Source: Flavobacteriales bacterium
GTDB lineage: Bacteria > Bacteroidota > Bacteroidia > Flavobacteriales > UBA7312
Assembly (NCBI GenBank): GCA_002715345.1
Contig: PAYR01000009.1
Location: forward strand, 1-39,822
Direction of reading: 5' to 3'
DNA: 39,822 nt
The notes beneath the pieces are model-generated. The model saw nothing but the letters and a program-made list of their open reading frames with translations. It made no database searches and was not told the origin of the DNA. Positions 32,395 to 39,822 of the stretch are shown here, piece after piece. The number at the start of each line of letters is the position of its first letter. Within the stretch, counting starts at the first letter, position 1. The position numbers and the translations under genes are program-made.

Positions 32395-34241
32395 GCGCAC
32401 TTTACATACTCTTTTTTTTTATTATTTCCTGTAGCGGTCGCGTAGAACCTGTTAAAGATTATCTTAATCTTCACGACTCTGTTTCATACGTAGGAAAAGA
32501 AACATGTATGCAATGTCATTACGATATTTACGAATCTTACATTGAAACTGGAATGGGTCAATCCTATGATAAGTCTTCTCAAGAAAAGAGTTCGGCAAAT
32601 TTTGATGAAAATTCAATAATTAATGATATTCATTCAGGCTTAACTTATCATCCATTTTGGAAAAATGACACTCTTTTTCTAAAAGAATTTAATTCATATC
32701 ACCACAGAATTGAAAATGTTGATTACATCATAGGTTCAGGCCATCACACAAATTCACATTTGTGGGAGGAAAATGGTTATTTACACCAAATGCCATTTAC
32801 ATATTATACCCAAGAAGGTAAATTAGATTTACCTCCGGGTTACGAAAATGGAAATAATACACGCTTTTCCAGAAAAATTGGTTTAGAATGTATGAGTTGT
32901 CATAACGCCTATCCAAAAATAGTTCTTGGCTCTGAAAACAAATATGAATATATACCCGATGGTATTGATTGTGAACGTTGTCATGGTGCTGGAGGAGAAC
33001 ATGTCAAAAGAATGATTTCAGGTGAATTAGTAGATACATCAAAATATATTGATTATTCAATAGTAAATCCAGCTAAACTTCCTGTAGAAAAACAATTTCA
33101 AATATGTATGAGATGTCATTTACAGGGGAATACAGTACTTGCTGAGGGTAAAAGTTTTTATGATTTTAAGCCTGGAATGGATCTTAATGAAGTAATGACA
33201 GTTTTTACAGCAAGATATGAAGATGATGAAACATTTATAATGGCTTCACACGCAGATAGATTACAACAAAGTTTATGTTTTAAGAATTCAGAAATGAGTT
33301 GTATAACATGTCATGACCCTCACCATTCGGTAAGAAAAAAAACACAAAATTATTTTAGCAAGAAGTGTTTTTCATGTCATGATACTTGTGATGATAAGAA
33401 AAACACTATAAATTCAGATTGTATTTCATGTCATATGCCAGAATCATCATCATCAGATATTCCTCATGTTACCATACATGATCATAAAATAGCCGTTCAC
33501 AATCAAGATTCTATAAGCAAAAAAGGAACCTTTTTAGGATTGTTTTCTGTAAATAATGAACAACCTAATGACAAAATGATGGCAAAGGCATACATCAATC
33601 AATATGAGAAATTTTCTGCTGATTCGTATTTGTTAGATAGCGCATCTTCTTTTCTAGCAAAACTAAAAGTCGAAGAAGTATTTCAGGAATTGATTCATTT
33701 AAATTTTTTAAAATCCAACTATACATCTATTATAAACACCGTTTACGCTGTTGAAGACTATCCTTTAAACAAAATGACTTATGATAATCAACATGCCTGG
33801 ACCGCTTATAGAATAGGTGCAGCATTTTCAGAAACTAATCAGCTAAAGGAAGCAGAGACTTATTATCAAAAAGCAGTATCCTTAGCTCCATATGTGTTAG
33901 ATTTCAGGATGAAGTTGGCTAGTGTGTTTTCTGCACAAAGAGAACATGATGCTGCCATTCTTCAGTATGAATGGATTTTAAATGAATTCCCAAAAATGGA
34001 AAGTGCATGGTGTAATCTAGGATTTTCATATCTACAAAAAGGTGATTTGAAAAAGGCTCATGAGTGTTATAATCAATCACTCGAATTGAACCCAAAACAT
34101 ATACAAACATTGTTAAACAAAGCGGCTTTAAATCTTTTGCTAAACGAAAAAGAAAAAGTCGTTTTATATTTGGAGAGGGTGTTAGAAGTGTATCCGAACC
34201 ATCCAAAAGCACAAACCTTATTGAAAGAGATAAATGGCTAG
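32355..34241 (+). CDS. Multihaem c-type cytochrome lipoprotein with TPR repeats
   Basis: A predicted exported electron-transfer protein of 628 residues. A lipoprotein signal ends in Ile-Ile-Ser-Cys26. Seven Cys-x-x-Cys-His haem sites start at residues 51, 179, 206, 251, 316, 338 and 356. The middle resembles cytochrome c554-like multihaem proteins. From about 480 to 610 the sequence turns into tetratricopeptide repeats (for example Ala-Trp-Cys-Asn-Leu-Gly-Phe-Ser-Tyr-Leu-Gln-Lys-Gly-Asp). Two starts are possible: ATG at 32355, overlapping the GNAT gene by 40 bp, or GTG at 32385, which gives a more usual signal. Many histidines between the motifs could be distal ligands. No substrate is apparent. 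The gene overlaps mltG by 8 bp. Confidence 0.87.
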   Translation: MGGRTFISAFVRLGALYILFFFIISCSGRVEPVKDYLNLHDSVSYVGKETCMQCHYDIYESYIETGMGQSYDKSSQEKSSANFDENSIINDIHSGLTYHPFWKNDTLFLKEFNSYHHRIENVDYIIGSGHHTNSHLWEENGYLHQMPFTYYTQEGKLDLPPGYENGNNTRFSRKIGLECMSCHNAYPKIVLGSENKYEYIPDGIDCERCHGAGGEHVKRMISGELVDTSKYIDYSIVNPAKLPVEKQFQICMRCHLQGNTVLAEGKSFYDFKPGMDLNEVMTVFTARYEDDETFIMASHADRLQQSLCFKNSEMSCITCHDPHHSVRKKTQNYFSKKCFSCHDTCDDKKNTINSDCISCHMPESSSSDIPHVTIHDHKIAVHNQDSISKKGTFLGLFSVNNEQPNDKMMAKAYINQYEKFSADSYLLDSASSFLAKLKVEEVFQELIHLNFLKSNYTSIINTVYAVEDYPLNKMTYDNQHAWTAYRIGAAFSETNQLKEAETYYQKAVSLAPYVLDFRMKLASVFSAQREHDAAILQYEWILNEFPKMESAWCNLGFSYLQKGDLKKAHECYNQSLELNPKHIQTLLNKAALNLLLNEKEKVVLYLERVLEVYPNHPKAQTLLKEING

Positions 34242-35289
34242 AAAGAAGATTAGTAATTTCAAGAAGTTTTTATGGAGTTTGCTCGTAATGATTTTCTTTA
34301 GTGGACTCATTACGGCTTTTGTTTTTTATAGCCGCATATATCAACCAAATGTGGTGATGGAATATGAAAAAGAGGTCTTTGTTTACATCCCTACAGATGC
34401 CACTTTTGAAGTTGTTCAGCAAATTTTAATAGCAAGTGGAGTCGTGCAAAACACCTCTTCTTTTCGCTGGGTTGCTGAACAAAAAAACTATATCCATCGC
34501 ATTAAATCGGGAAGATTTTTACTAGAGAATGGCATGAATAACAATGAGTTAGTAAACTTATTACGCTCTGGAAGACAAACCCCTGTCGATGTAGTCTTCA
34601 ACAATGTGCGAACAAAAGAACAATTGGCAGGGAAAGTAGCAGCTCAATTAGAGCTAGATTCTTTAGAATTGCTTTACGCTATGATTGATACTGCTTTTAC
34701 AAATCCCTTAGGTTTAGACGCGAATACAGTTTCCTCCTTGTTTATTCCTAATACCTATGAATTTTATTGGGATGTTTCTGTAGCTGATTTTTTAGCGAGA
34801 ATGACTGCTGAACATCATTATTTTTGGACAGAACGAAGAAAGAAAAAAGCTCAAAAACTGAATCTTACTCCAGAGGAAATAACAACACTAGCATCTATAG
34901 TAGAAAAAGAAACTTTAAAGAAAGATGAACAGCCTAAAGTTGCGGGCTTATATCTGAACAGACTCAAAAGAGGAATCAAGCTAGAATCTGATCCAACAGT
35001 TATTTTTGCTATTGGAGATTTCACTATCAAAAGGGTATTGAACAAGGATTTAAAAATCGACTCTCCTTATAATACATACAAACATAAAGGATTACCTCCT
35101 GGCCCTATAAGTATTCCTTCAATACAAGTGATTGATGCTGTTTTAAATCACGAAAAACATAATTATATATTCATGTGTGCTAAAGACGATTTTTCAGGTT
35201 ATCACAATTTTGCAAAGACATATGCAGGCCATCTTAATAATGCAAGAAAATACCGTAAGGCACTGAATCAAAGAGGAATCAAGAGATAA
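34234..35289 (+). CDS. mltG: Endolytic peptidoglycan transglycosylase MltG
   Basis: Cuts nascent glycan strands in the periplasm and so helps end their growth. The 351-residue protein has one N-terminal membrane helix (about 12-32) and a YceG domain. The catalytic Glu lies in Ala-Ser-Ile-Val-Glu-Lys-Glu-Thr near 220-227. Leu-Glu-Ser-Asp-Pro-Thr-Val-Ile-Phe near 250-258 and Ser-Pro-Tyr-Asn-Thr-Tyr near 276-281, followed by Gly-Leu-Pro-Pro-Gly-Pro-Ile-Ser, are family signatures. Length and motifs leave little doubt. Confidence 0.95.
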   Translation: MARKKISNFKKFLWSLLVMIFFSGLITAFVFYSRIYQPNVVMEYEKEVFVYIPTDATFEVVQQILIASGVVQNTSSFRWVAEQKNYIHRIKSGRFLLENGMNNNELVNLLRSGRQTPVDVVFNNVRTKEQLAGKVAAQLELDSLELLYAMIDTAFTNPLGLDANTVSSLFIPNTYEFYWDVSVADFLARMTAEHHYFWTERRKKKAQKLNLTPEEITTLASIVEKETLKKDEQPKVAGLYLNRLKRGIKLESDPTVIFAIGDFTIKRVLNKDLKIDSPYNTYKHKGLPPGPISIPSIQVIDAVLNHEKHNYIFMCAKDDFSGYHNFAKTYAGHLNNARKYRKALNQRGIKR

Positions 35290-35300
35290 TAGCAAAATCC

Positions 35301-35308
35301 TATATTTG
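35301..35308 (+). promoter_or_regulatory. -7 element of the phosphohexomutase gene
   Basis: TATATTTG, a perfect match, lies 20 bp before the ATG at 35328 in the 38-bp gap after mltG. The -33 position does not match TTTG. Confidence 0.5.
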
Positions 35309-35327
35309 CTAACTTACAAAAACTACT

Positions 35328-36716
35328 ATGACGAAGATTAAATTTGGAACGGATGGTTGGAGAGCTATTATTGCGAAAGAATATACAGCAGATAATGTTG
35401 CAAGAGTTAGTTTGGCAACAGCTCAATGGCTAAATAAAAACTTTGACAATCCATCAGTAGTAATTGGGCATGATTGCCGTTATGCAGGAGAGATGTTTGC
35501 AGAAACAGCTGCTAAAGTGTTGGCAAACGAAGGAGTTAAAGTGTATTTAGCAAAAGGCTTTGTCAGCACACCAATGGTTTCATTAGGTATTGTTAAGCAA
35601 TCTGCTTCTTTAGGAGTTGTAATTACTGCGAGTCACAACCCTCCATGCTATAATGGATATAAACTAAAAGGATATTTTGGAGGCCCATTGCTTCCAGATC
35701 AAGTTCAAGAGGTGGAAGACTTAATTCCTGATACACACGGCTTAGATTTAAACAAGCTAACGCTAGAAGCTATTGAGTATGTTGATTTAGAAAGGATGTA
35801 TGTAGAGCATGCAAAAGTTAATTTCGATTTAGATGTGATCAACAACTCAAATTTGAATTTAGCATACGATCCAATGTTTGGCGCAGGAAAAGCAGCAGTG
35901 CCGCGCTTACTTCCTAAAACAAAGCTTATTCATGATGATGATAATCCAGGATTTCACGGAACAGCTCCAGAGCCAATTCATAGAAACTTACAGGAATTTT
36001 CAGATTTAATTAAAGATAGTGGAAACATTGATTGTGGTTTAGCAACCGATGGAGATGCTGATAGAATTGGTCTTTACAATAGCTCTGGAAAGTTCATCGA
36101 TTCTCATCATTTAATCTTGTTGCTGATTCATTACCTAGTGAAGTACAAAGGGATGAACGGAAAAGTAGTTACCGCTTTCTCTTGTTCTGTTAAAGTCGCT
36201 AAAATGTGTACGCACTATGGTTTAGAGCATGAAACGGTGAAAATTGGTTTCAAGCACATAGCAGGCATCATGGTGAAGGAAGATGTGTTGTTAGGAGGAG
36301 AGGAGTCTGGAGGAATTGCTATAAAAGGACATATACCTGAGCGCGATGGTATTTGGATGGGCTTAGTAATTTGGGAATACATGGCAAAGACTGGAAAAAG
36401 TTTAGATGACTTGATTCAAGAAGTGTATGATATTGTTGGTGAATTTGCTTTTGAACGTATCGATTTATTTCTAGAAGAAGACAAAAAACTCAGCATAGTT
36501 GAGAATTGTAAAAAAGATGCTTATAGCCAATTTGGAGATTTATCTATAGAGCGAATAGAAACAACAGATGGTTTTAAATATTTCTTTGCCAAAGATAGTT
36601 GGGTAATGATTCGTCCATCAGGAACTGAGCCTGTTTTAAGAACATATGCAGAAGCGCCAACTCAAGCTCAAGCCTTTGATCTTTTAAAGAAAGTTCACGA
36701 CACTTTATTAAACTAA
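35328..36716 (+). CDS. Phosphoglucomutase/phosphomannomutase family protein
   Basis: An alpha-D-phosphohexomutase moving phosphate between C1 and C6 of a hexose. The 462-residue protein has the four domains of the family: start Phe-Gly-Thr-Asp-Gly-Trp-Arg (6-12), phosphoserine Ser102 in Thr-Ala-Ser-His-Asn-Pro-Pro, the metal loop Asp-Gly-Asp-Ala-Asp-Arg at 241-246, sugar-binding Gly-Gly-Glu-Glu-Ser-Gly-Gly near 324-330, and Arg-Pro-Ser-Gly-Thr-Glu-Pro near 433-439. The choice between glucose, mannose and glucosamine phosphates cannot be made by eye. Confidence 0.94.
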   Translation: MTKIKFGTDGWRAIIAKEYTADNVARVSLATAQWLNKNFDNPSVVIGHDCRYAGEMFAETAAKVLANEGVKVYLAKGFVSTPMVSLGIVKQSASLGVVITASHNPPCYNGYKLKGYFGGPLLPDQVQEVEDLIPDTHGLDLNKLTLEAIEYVDLERMYVEHAKVNFDLDVINNSNLNLAYDPMFGAGKAAVPRLLPKTKLIHDDDNPGFHGTAPEPIHRNLQEFSDLIKDSGNIDCGLATDGDADRIGLYNSSGKFIDSHHLILLLIHYLVKYKGMNGKVVTAFSCSVKVAKMCTHYGLEHETVKIGFKHIAGIMVKEDVLLGGEESGGIAIKGHIPERDGIWMGLVIWEYMAKTGKSLDDLIQEVYDIVGEFAFERIDLFLEEDKKLSIVENCKKDAYSQFGDLSIERIETTDGFKYFFAKDSWVMIRPSGTEPVLRTYAEAPTQAQAFDLLKKVHDTLLN

Positions 36717-37583
36717 ATGAGGAATATACTTCTACTTTTCTTCTCTCTTTTATTTATAAAAAATTCAAAAGCACAATCTGATTCACTTTCTTTAAATAAG
36801 TTAGTTCTTTCAGGAACAGCTATCTATACTTCAAGCATGTATGGTGCATATCATCTATGGTACAAAGATGTAGATAAAACTAATTTTCATTGGCATAATG
36901 ATAATGCTGTATGGATGCAAATGGATAAAGTTGGACATTCATATTCTACATATCATATTTCATTGTTTCTTTCAGACAATCTAAAATATCATTCAAAAGA
37001 TTATGCTCTATTTTCTTCTTTGTATGCATTATTATTAATGAACACAATAGAGGTCTATGATGGTCATTTTGATGGTTGGGGTGCTTCGTGGGGAGATTTA
37101 ATAGCTAATGCTAGCGGAGCATCATTGTTTTATATTCAGGAAAGGCTATGGAATGAGCAAAGAATAATGTTTAAGTTCAATTTTATACCATCAAGTATTG
37201 CTCAGTATAATCTGAGTCAATTAGGAGAATCTTTTTTTAAACAATTATTAAAGGATTATAATGCTCAAACATATTGGTTGAGTTTTAATCCAGTAAGTTT
37301 TTCAGAGTTAAATATCCCTCAATGGCTAAATGTAGCTGTGGGATATGGTGCTAATGGCATGACAGGAGCAAGGCATAATATTCCTACATACTTACCGACT
37401 GATTTCAACAGAGATAGAGAGTTTTACATCTCACTAGACGTAGACATGCGCAGAATAAATACGAGAAGCAAGCGCTTTAACAAGATTTTAAAGGCATTGA
37501 GTTTTATAAAAATACCAGCACCTACTGTAATATATACGAAAACCAATGGCTTAAAATTTATTCCAATTTATTATGGGCAATAA
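36717..37583 (+). CDS. DUF2279 (YfiM-like) exported protein
   Basis: A 288-residue protein with a signal peptide (cleavage near Ser-Lys-Ala before Gln-Ser, about residue 19). The Asp-Lys-Val-Gly-His-Ser-Tyr-Ser-Thr-Tyr motif near 70-79 and the Glu-Val-Tyr-Asp-Gly motif near 112-116 followed by Gly-x-Ser-x-Gly-Asp-Leu-x-Ala-Asn are hallmarks of DUF2279, an envelope protein of unknown function. Several hydrophobic helices in the first half suggest a membrane-embedded part. It begins on the base after the previous stop and overlaps the Smr gene by 11 bp. Confidence 0.85.
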   Translation: MRNILLLFFSLLFIKNSKAQSDSLSLNKLVLSGTAIYTSSMYGAYHLWYKDVDKTNFHWHNDNAVWMQMDKVGHSYSTYHISLFLSDNLKYHSKDYALFSSLYALLLMNTIEVYDGHFDGWGASWGDLIANASGASLFYIQERLWNEQRIMFKFNFIPSSIAQYNLSQLGESFFKQLLKDYNAQTYWLSFNPVSFSELNIPQWLNVAVGYGANGMTGARHNIPTYLPTDFNRDREFYISLDVDMRRINTRSKRFNKILKALSFIKIPAPTVIYTKTNGLKFIPIYYGQ

Positions 37584-38106
37584 ACTAGATATAGATGTTA
37601 TAGTTTCATTTAAAGATGAAGTCGGAAAAGGAAAAGTTCTTAAGATGATTAACAATCACCAAGTCTTGATTTTAAGAGATGATGGTTTTGAAGAGATTTA
37701 CGCAATTAATGATCTAATCATTCTTTCTGAAGAAACTTCTATGGAGTCAGCATATAAACATATTCCAACATGCAATAAAGAATACACACTCTCAAATAAA
37801 ACTTCCAAAAGGCATAAAAAGAATAATGGAATTATATGGGAAGTAGATTTACATATTGAACATCTGGTTGATAATCATAGAAATTTAAGTAACTATGAAA
37901 TTGTTCAATTACAAATTCGCCACTGCGAGTTTACTATAGAAAAAGCAATAAAAAATAATGTTAGTAAACTTGTTGTTATTCATGGGAAAGGAGAGGGGGT
38001 GTTAAAAGAGGAGGTAAGAGTGTTGTTGAAAAAATACAAGGTAGTTGCTAAAGATGCAGATTTTCGAATTTATGGTTTAGGAGCTACAGAAGTCCTGTTT
38101 TATTAG
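37573..38106 (+). CDS. Smr-domain protein with DUF2027-like N-terminus
   Basis: A 177-residue protein. Residues about 8-50 resemble the DUF2027/MutS2-like small beta domain (Val-Ser-Phe-Lys-Asp-Glu-Val-Gly-Lys-Gly-Lys-Val). Residues about 92-177 form an Smr domain with Val-Asp-Leu-His-Ile near 93-97 and the nuclease loop His-Gly-Lys-Gly-Glu-Gly-Val-Leu near 139-146. Smr domains cut nucleic acids; some relatives act on stalled ribosomes or mRNA. It is shorter than the typical DUF2027-Smr protein of about 330 residues, lacking the middle part. It ends in a 4-bp convergent overlap. Confidence 0.85.
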   Translation: MGNKLDIDVIVSFKDEVGKGKVLKMINNHQVLILRDDGFEEIYAINDLIILSEETSMESAYKHIPTCNKEYTLSNKTSKRHKKNNGIIWEVDLHIEHLVDNHRNLSNYEIVQLQIRHCEFTIEKAIKNNVSKLVVIHGKGEGVLKEEVRVLLKKYKVVAKDADFRIYGLGATEVLFY

Positions 38107-39530
38107 TCTTTTTGATTTTCTCTTTTTATAATTTCTGCAATCTTATCAACAGGGATAGATCCTTTAATTGCATTTACAAGAATCTTTTTTTCTTTGTCAA
38201 GAATATACGTTTTTGGGGTAGCATTAATATCGTAAAGGGTTCTAAACCAATAAGTAACCTCTTTGTCTTCTCCTAAATGCGGGTCACAAACATGAACCCA
38301 ATCAAATAACTCTTGCTCATTGATATACTCTTTCCATTTCTCAATATCAATTTCTGTACAGATCGCATAAACAGCTACATTAATTCCATCTTTTTTAAGT
38401 AAGTCGTACTGTTCTTTAATTTTTGGCATCTCTTTTTTACAATGTCCACAATCTGGATCCCAAAATAAAAGCAAAGTAAAATCACTATTTGTATTATGTA
38501 AAGAATGTCTTCTTCCTAAGGTGTCTTTAAGGATGACTTCAGGAGCTACCTGTCCTACCATTAATGGCTTAATAGTTTCTGCTCTATCTGTAATTTTAAA
38601 CATTTGTGCTTCATCAATCCACCAAGTTTGATTTGTCATGTAGTATTTTTCAACCATGTCCACGAAAACTTTTTCCATACCCATGATTTTTGATCTTTCA
38701 TATTTAGATGTGATACTAGAAACTACATATTTAAAAACATTATCATTCACTCTAGACTTCTCAACTAAAAAATCAATAGATGAAATGATAGAGTCAGGAT
38801 GTTTAACGGTTAAATTTTCTAAATATGTATTGATTTTATTTTGAAAAATAGGTGTTCTCAACATTCTAGAATCGCTAAAATCAATATTGTCAAAAAAATG
38901 TTTTTTATAATACTTAAATTGAAAAGTACTATCAATTTTACCATTAGACAACAGCGGTGCTTCTGGAACTTGAATTTCTGTTGAAGCGCTAATTACCTTA
39001 CTTACAAATGCATTAGGGTGTTTTTTAGTAAATGATTTACGATAATCAGCCACTTCTTCGTTAATAGCGAATATAATACCCTCTATGCCTATTTTATCTT
39101 TTTCGTCAGCAGCATCTAATAGCTTTTGCTGTTCTTGTAAATCTGCTCCTTTTTCACTAACAAATTTTAAATACTCATAAAAAAGAGTGTTTTCATTCGA
39201 GTTGTTAAAACTCATTTCGCTGATAAGATTGTTAATATCTGTTGAAAGTGAAAATATTTGTTCTGAAACAAGTAATTCAAAATAATTACCATCTGGGAAG
39301 ACTATCATATAAATACCACCATCCAATTCCTCATCACCACTAAAGATAAATTGTCCTTTTGAATCGATAAAAGCAGTGTCTCTTGCAAACTGCTTGTCAC
39401 TATAGTAATATGCTAAAATACATGTAGTGTCTGCTATGCCACTAATAGTTCCTTTAATCTGGTGTCCTGATTGTGCTTGAGCTAAAATGTTAGCAAACAT
39501 TAGAATCGCGATAAATAATCCTCTTTTCAT
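38103..39530 (-). CDS. DUF4369-thioredoxin (TlpA-like) exported disulfide protein
   Basis: A 475-residue exported protein. The signal peptide ends after Ala-Gln-Ala near residue 19. Residues about 23-115 are a DUF4369 beta domain, the middle is helical, and residues about 325-475 are a thioredoxin domain of the TlpA/AhpC-TSA type. Its redox motif is Cys-Gly-His-Cys at 361-364 in Leu-Leu-Phe-Trp-Asp-Pro-Asp-Cys, and a cis-Pro lies in Asn-Ala-Thr-Pro-Lys-Thr-Tyr near 445-451. Such proteins reduce periplasmic disulfides, in some species for cytochrome c assembly. That would suit the multihaem gene nearby, but the link is inference. Confidence 0.9.
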   Translation of the reverse strand: MKRGLFIAILMFANILAQAQSGHQIKGTISGIADTTCILAYYYSDKQFARDTAFIDSKGQFIFSGDEELDGGIYMIVFPDGNYFELLVSEQIFSLSTDINNLISEMSFNNSNENTLFYEYLKFVSEKGADLQEQQKLLDAADEKDKIGIEGIIFAINEEVADYRKSFTKKHPNAFVSKVISASTEIQVPEAPLLSNGKIDSTFQFKYYKKHFFDNIDFSDSRMLRTPIFQNKINTYLENLTVKHPDSIISSIDFLVEKSRVNDNVFKYVVSSITSKYERSKIMGMEKVFVDMVEKYYMTNQTWWIDEAQMFKITDRAETIKPLMVGQVAPEVILKDTLGRRHSLHNTNSDFTLLLFWDPDCGHCKKEMPKIKEQYDLLKKDGINVAVYAICTEIDIEKWKEYINEQELFDWVHVCDPHLGEDKEVTYWFRTLYDINATPKTYILDKEKKILVNAIKGSIPVDKIAEIIKRENQKD

Positions 39531-39553
39531 TCTGATTTATTAAATAAGGGTCA

Positions 39554-39561
39554 CAAAAATA
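39554..39561 (-). promoter_or_regulatory. -7 element of the DUF4369-thioredoxin gene
   Basis: The minus strand reads TATTTTTG, a full TAnnTTTG match, 23 bp before the ATG. It lies in the 58-bp gap after the EamA gene. Confidence 0.45.
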
Positions 39562-39588
39562 TAAACTGATAACGAAATATACTAATGG

Positions 39589-39822
39589 CTATTTTATTGC
39601 TTTCTTTTTTGTTTTAAAATAGCCATCTAAAAATACCGTTAAAATAATAACACTGCCTCCAATATAAAAGGAAAATTTCATTTCTTCACTTTCTCCAAAT
39701 AATATCAAGGCCAGTACAATACTATATATAGGCTCTAAATTTACAGCCATAATAACTGAATATGGAGAAAGTGTTTTCATTACCTCTACACTAACTACAA
39801 AAGCAAAAGCGGTGCACACAAT
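39589..39822 (-). CDS. EamA/DMT-family transporter, C-terminal part (cut by window edge)
   Basis: Only the last 76 or so residues are inside the window, and the frame stays open to the right edge, so the gene continues beyond it. Visible are three hydrophobic helices. The central one, Ala-Val-Asn-Leu-Glu-Pro-Ile-Tyr-Ser-Ile-Val-Leu-Ala-Leu-Ile-Leu-Phe-Gly-Glu, is the EamA signature (Glu-Pro in the helix, then Phe-Gly-Glu). A basic tail rich in Lys ends it. These are drug or metabolite exporters of ten helices; the substrate is unknown. Confidence 0.82.
   Translation of the reverse strand: MVCTAFAFVVSVEVMKTLSPYSVIMAVNLEPIYSIVLALILFGESEEMKFSFYIGGSVIILTVFLDGYFKTKKKAIK

Overview
This window is chromosomal, AT-rich DNA that reads as a member of the Bacteroidota, most likely the class Flavobacteriia. 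Four things point there: GldF and GldG gliding-motility homologues beside dnaN; promoter elements of the form TAnnTTTG instead of the E. coli -10; lipoproteins whose mature end starts Cys-Ser-Asp-Asp; and Bacteroidota-typical families such as DUF5074 propellers, DUF4369-thioredoxin proteins, DUF2279 and a roughly 480-residue GAPDH. I cannot place the genus. Coding density is very high, no intergenic gap exceeds about 175 bases, and I see no rRNA, tRNA, CRISPR array, transposase or prophage gene.

Left part (1-5466, + strand): a surface beta-propeller lipoprotein, closed by a terminator, then a cation/proton antiporter, miaE, gcvT and comB. Next (5522-12206, - strand): an outer-membrane protein, then a tight run of dnaN, a DUF4340 protein, gldG, gldF, a small monooxygenase-fold protein and a DUF62 SAM hydrolase. 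12315-14717 (+): phoH, purC and a flavin reductase, ending in a bidirectional terminator shared with the opposite run.

14715-19960 (- strand): YggS, a DUF1015 protein, serA, serC, an unknown secreted protein and a two-cluster ferredoxin. Two of these junctions carry terminator-like hairpins that do not fit a simple operon. The ferredoxin and a LuxC-type acyl-CoA reductase diverge from a 61-bp spacer holding two back-to-back promoter elements. Then come a beta-helix lipoprotein, ribosomal protein L31 type B with a structured leader, PEP carboxykinase, an M32 carboxypeptidase and a DUF423 protein.

26674-39822: a saccharopine dehydrogenase; a minus-strand run of GAPDH, a six-helix membrane protein, an internally shortened SRPBCC gene and trmN6; and a plus-strand run of dapF, a GNAT acetyltransferase, a seven-haem-motif TPR lipoprotein, mltG, a phosphohexomutase, DUF2279 and a small Smr protein. 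The window ends with a DUF4369-thioredoxin protein and the cut-off end of an EamA transporter.

Most genes are core metabolism and envelope functions. I did not find a clear new multi-gene system. The best leads are the BtuG-like lipoprotein with a start-codon repeat, the L31 leader, the terminator-like hairpins at two operon joints, the shortened SRPBCC gene and the multihaem-TPR lipoprotein.
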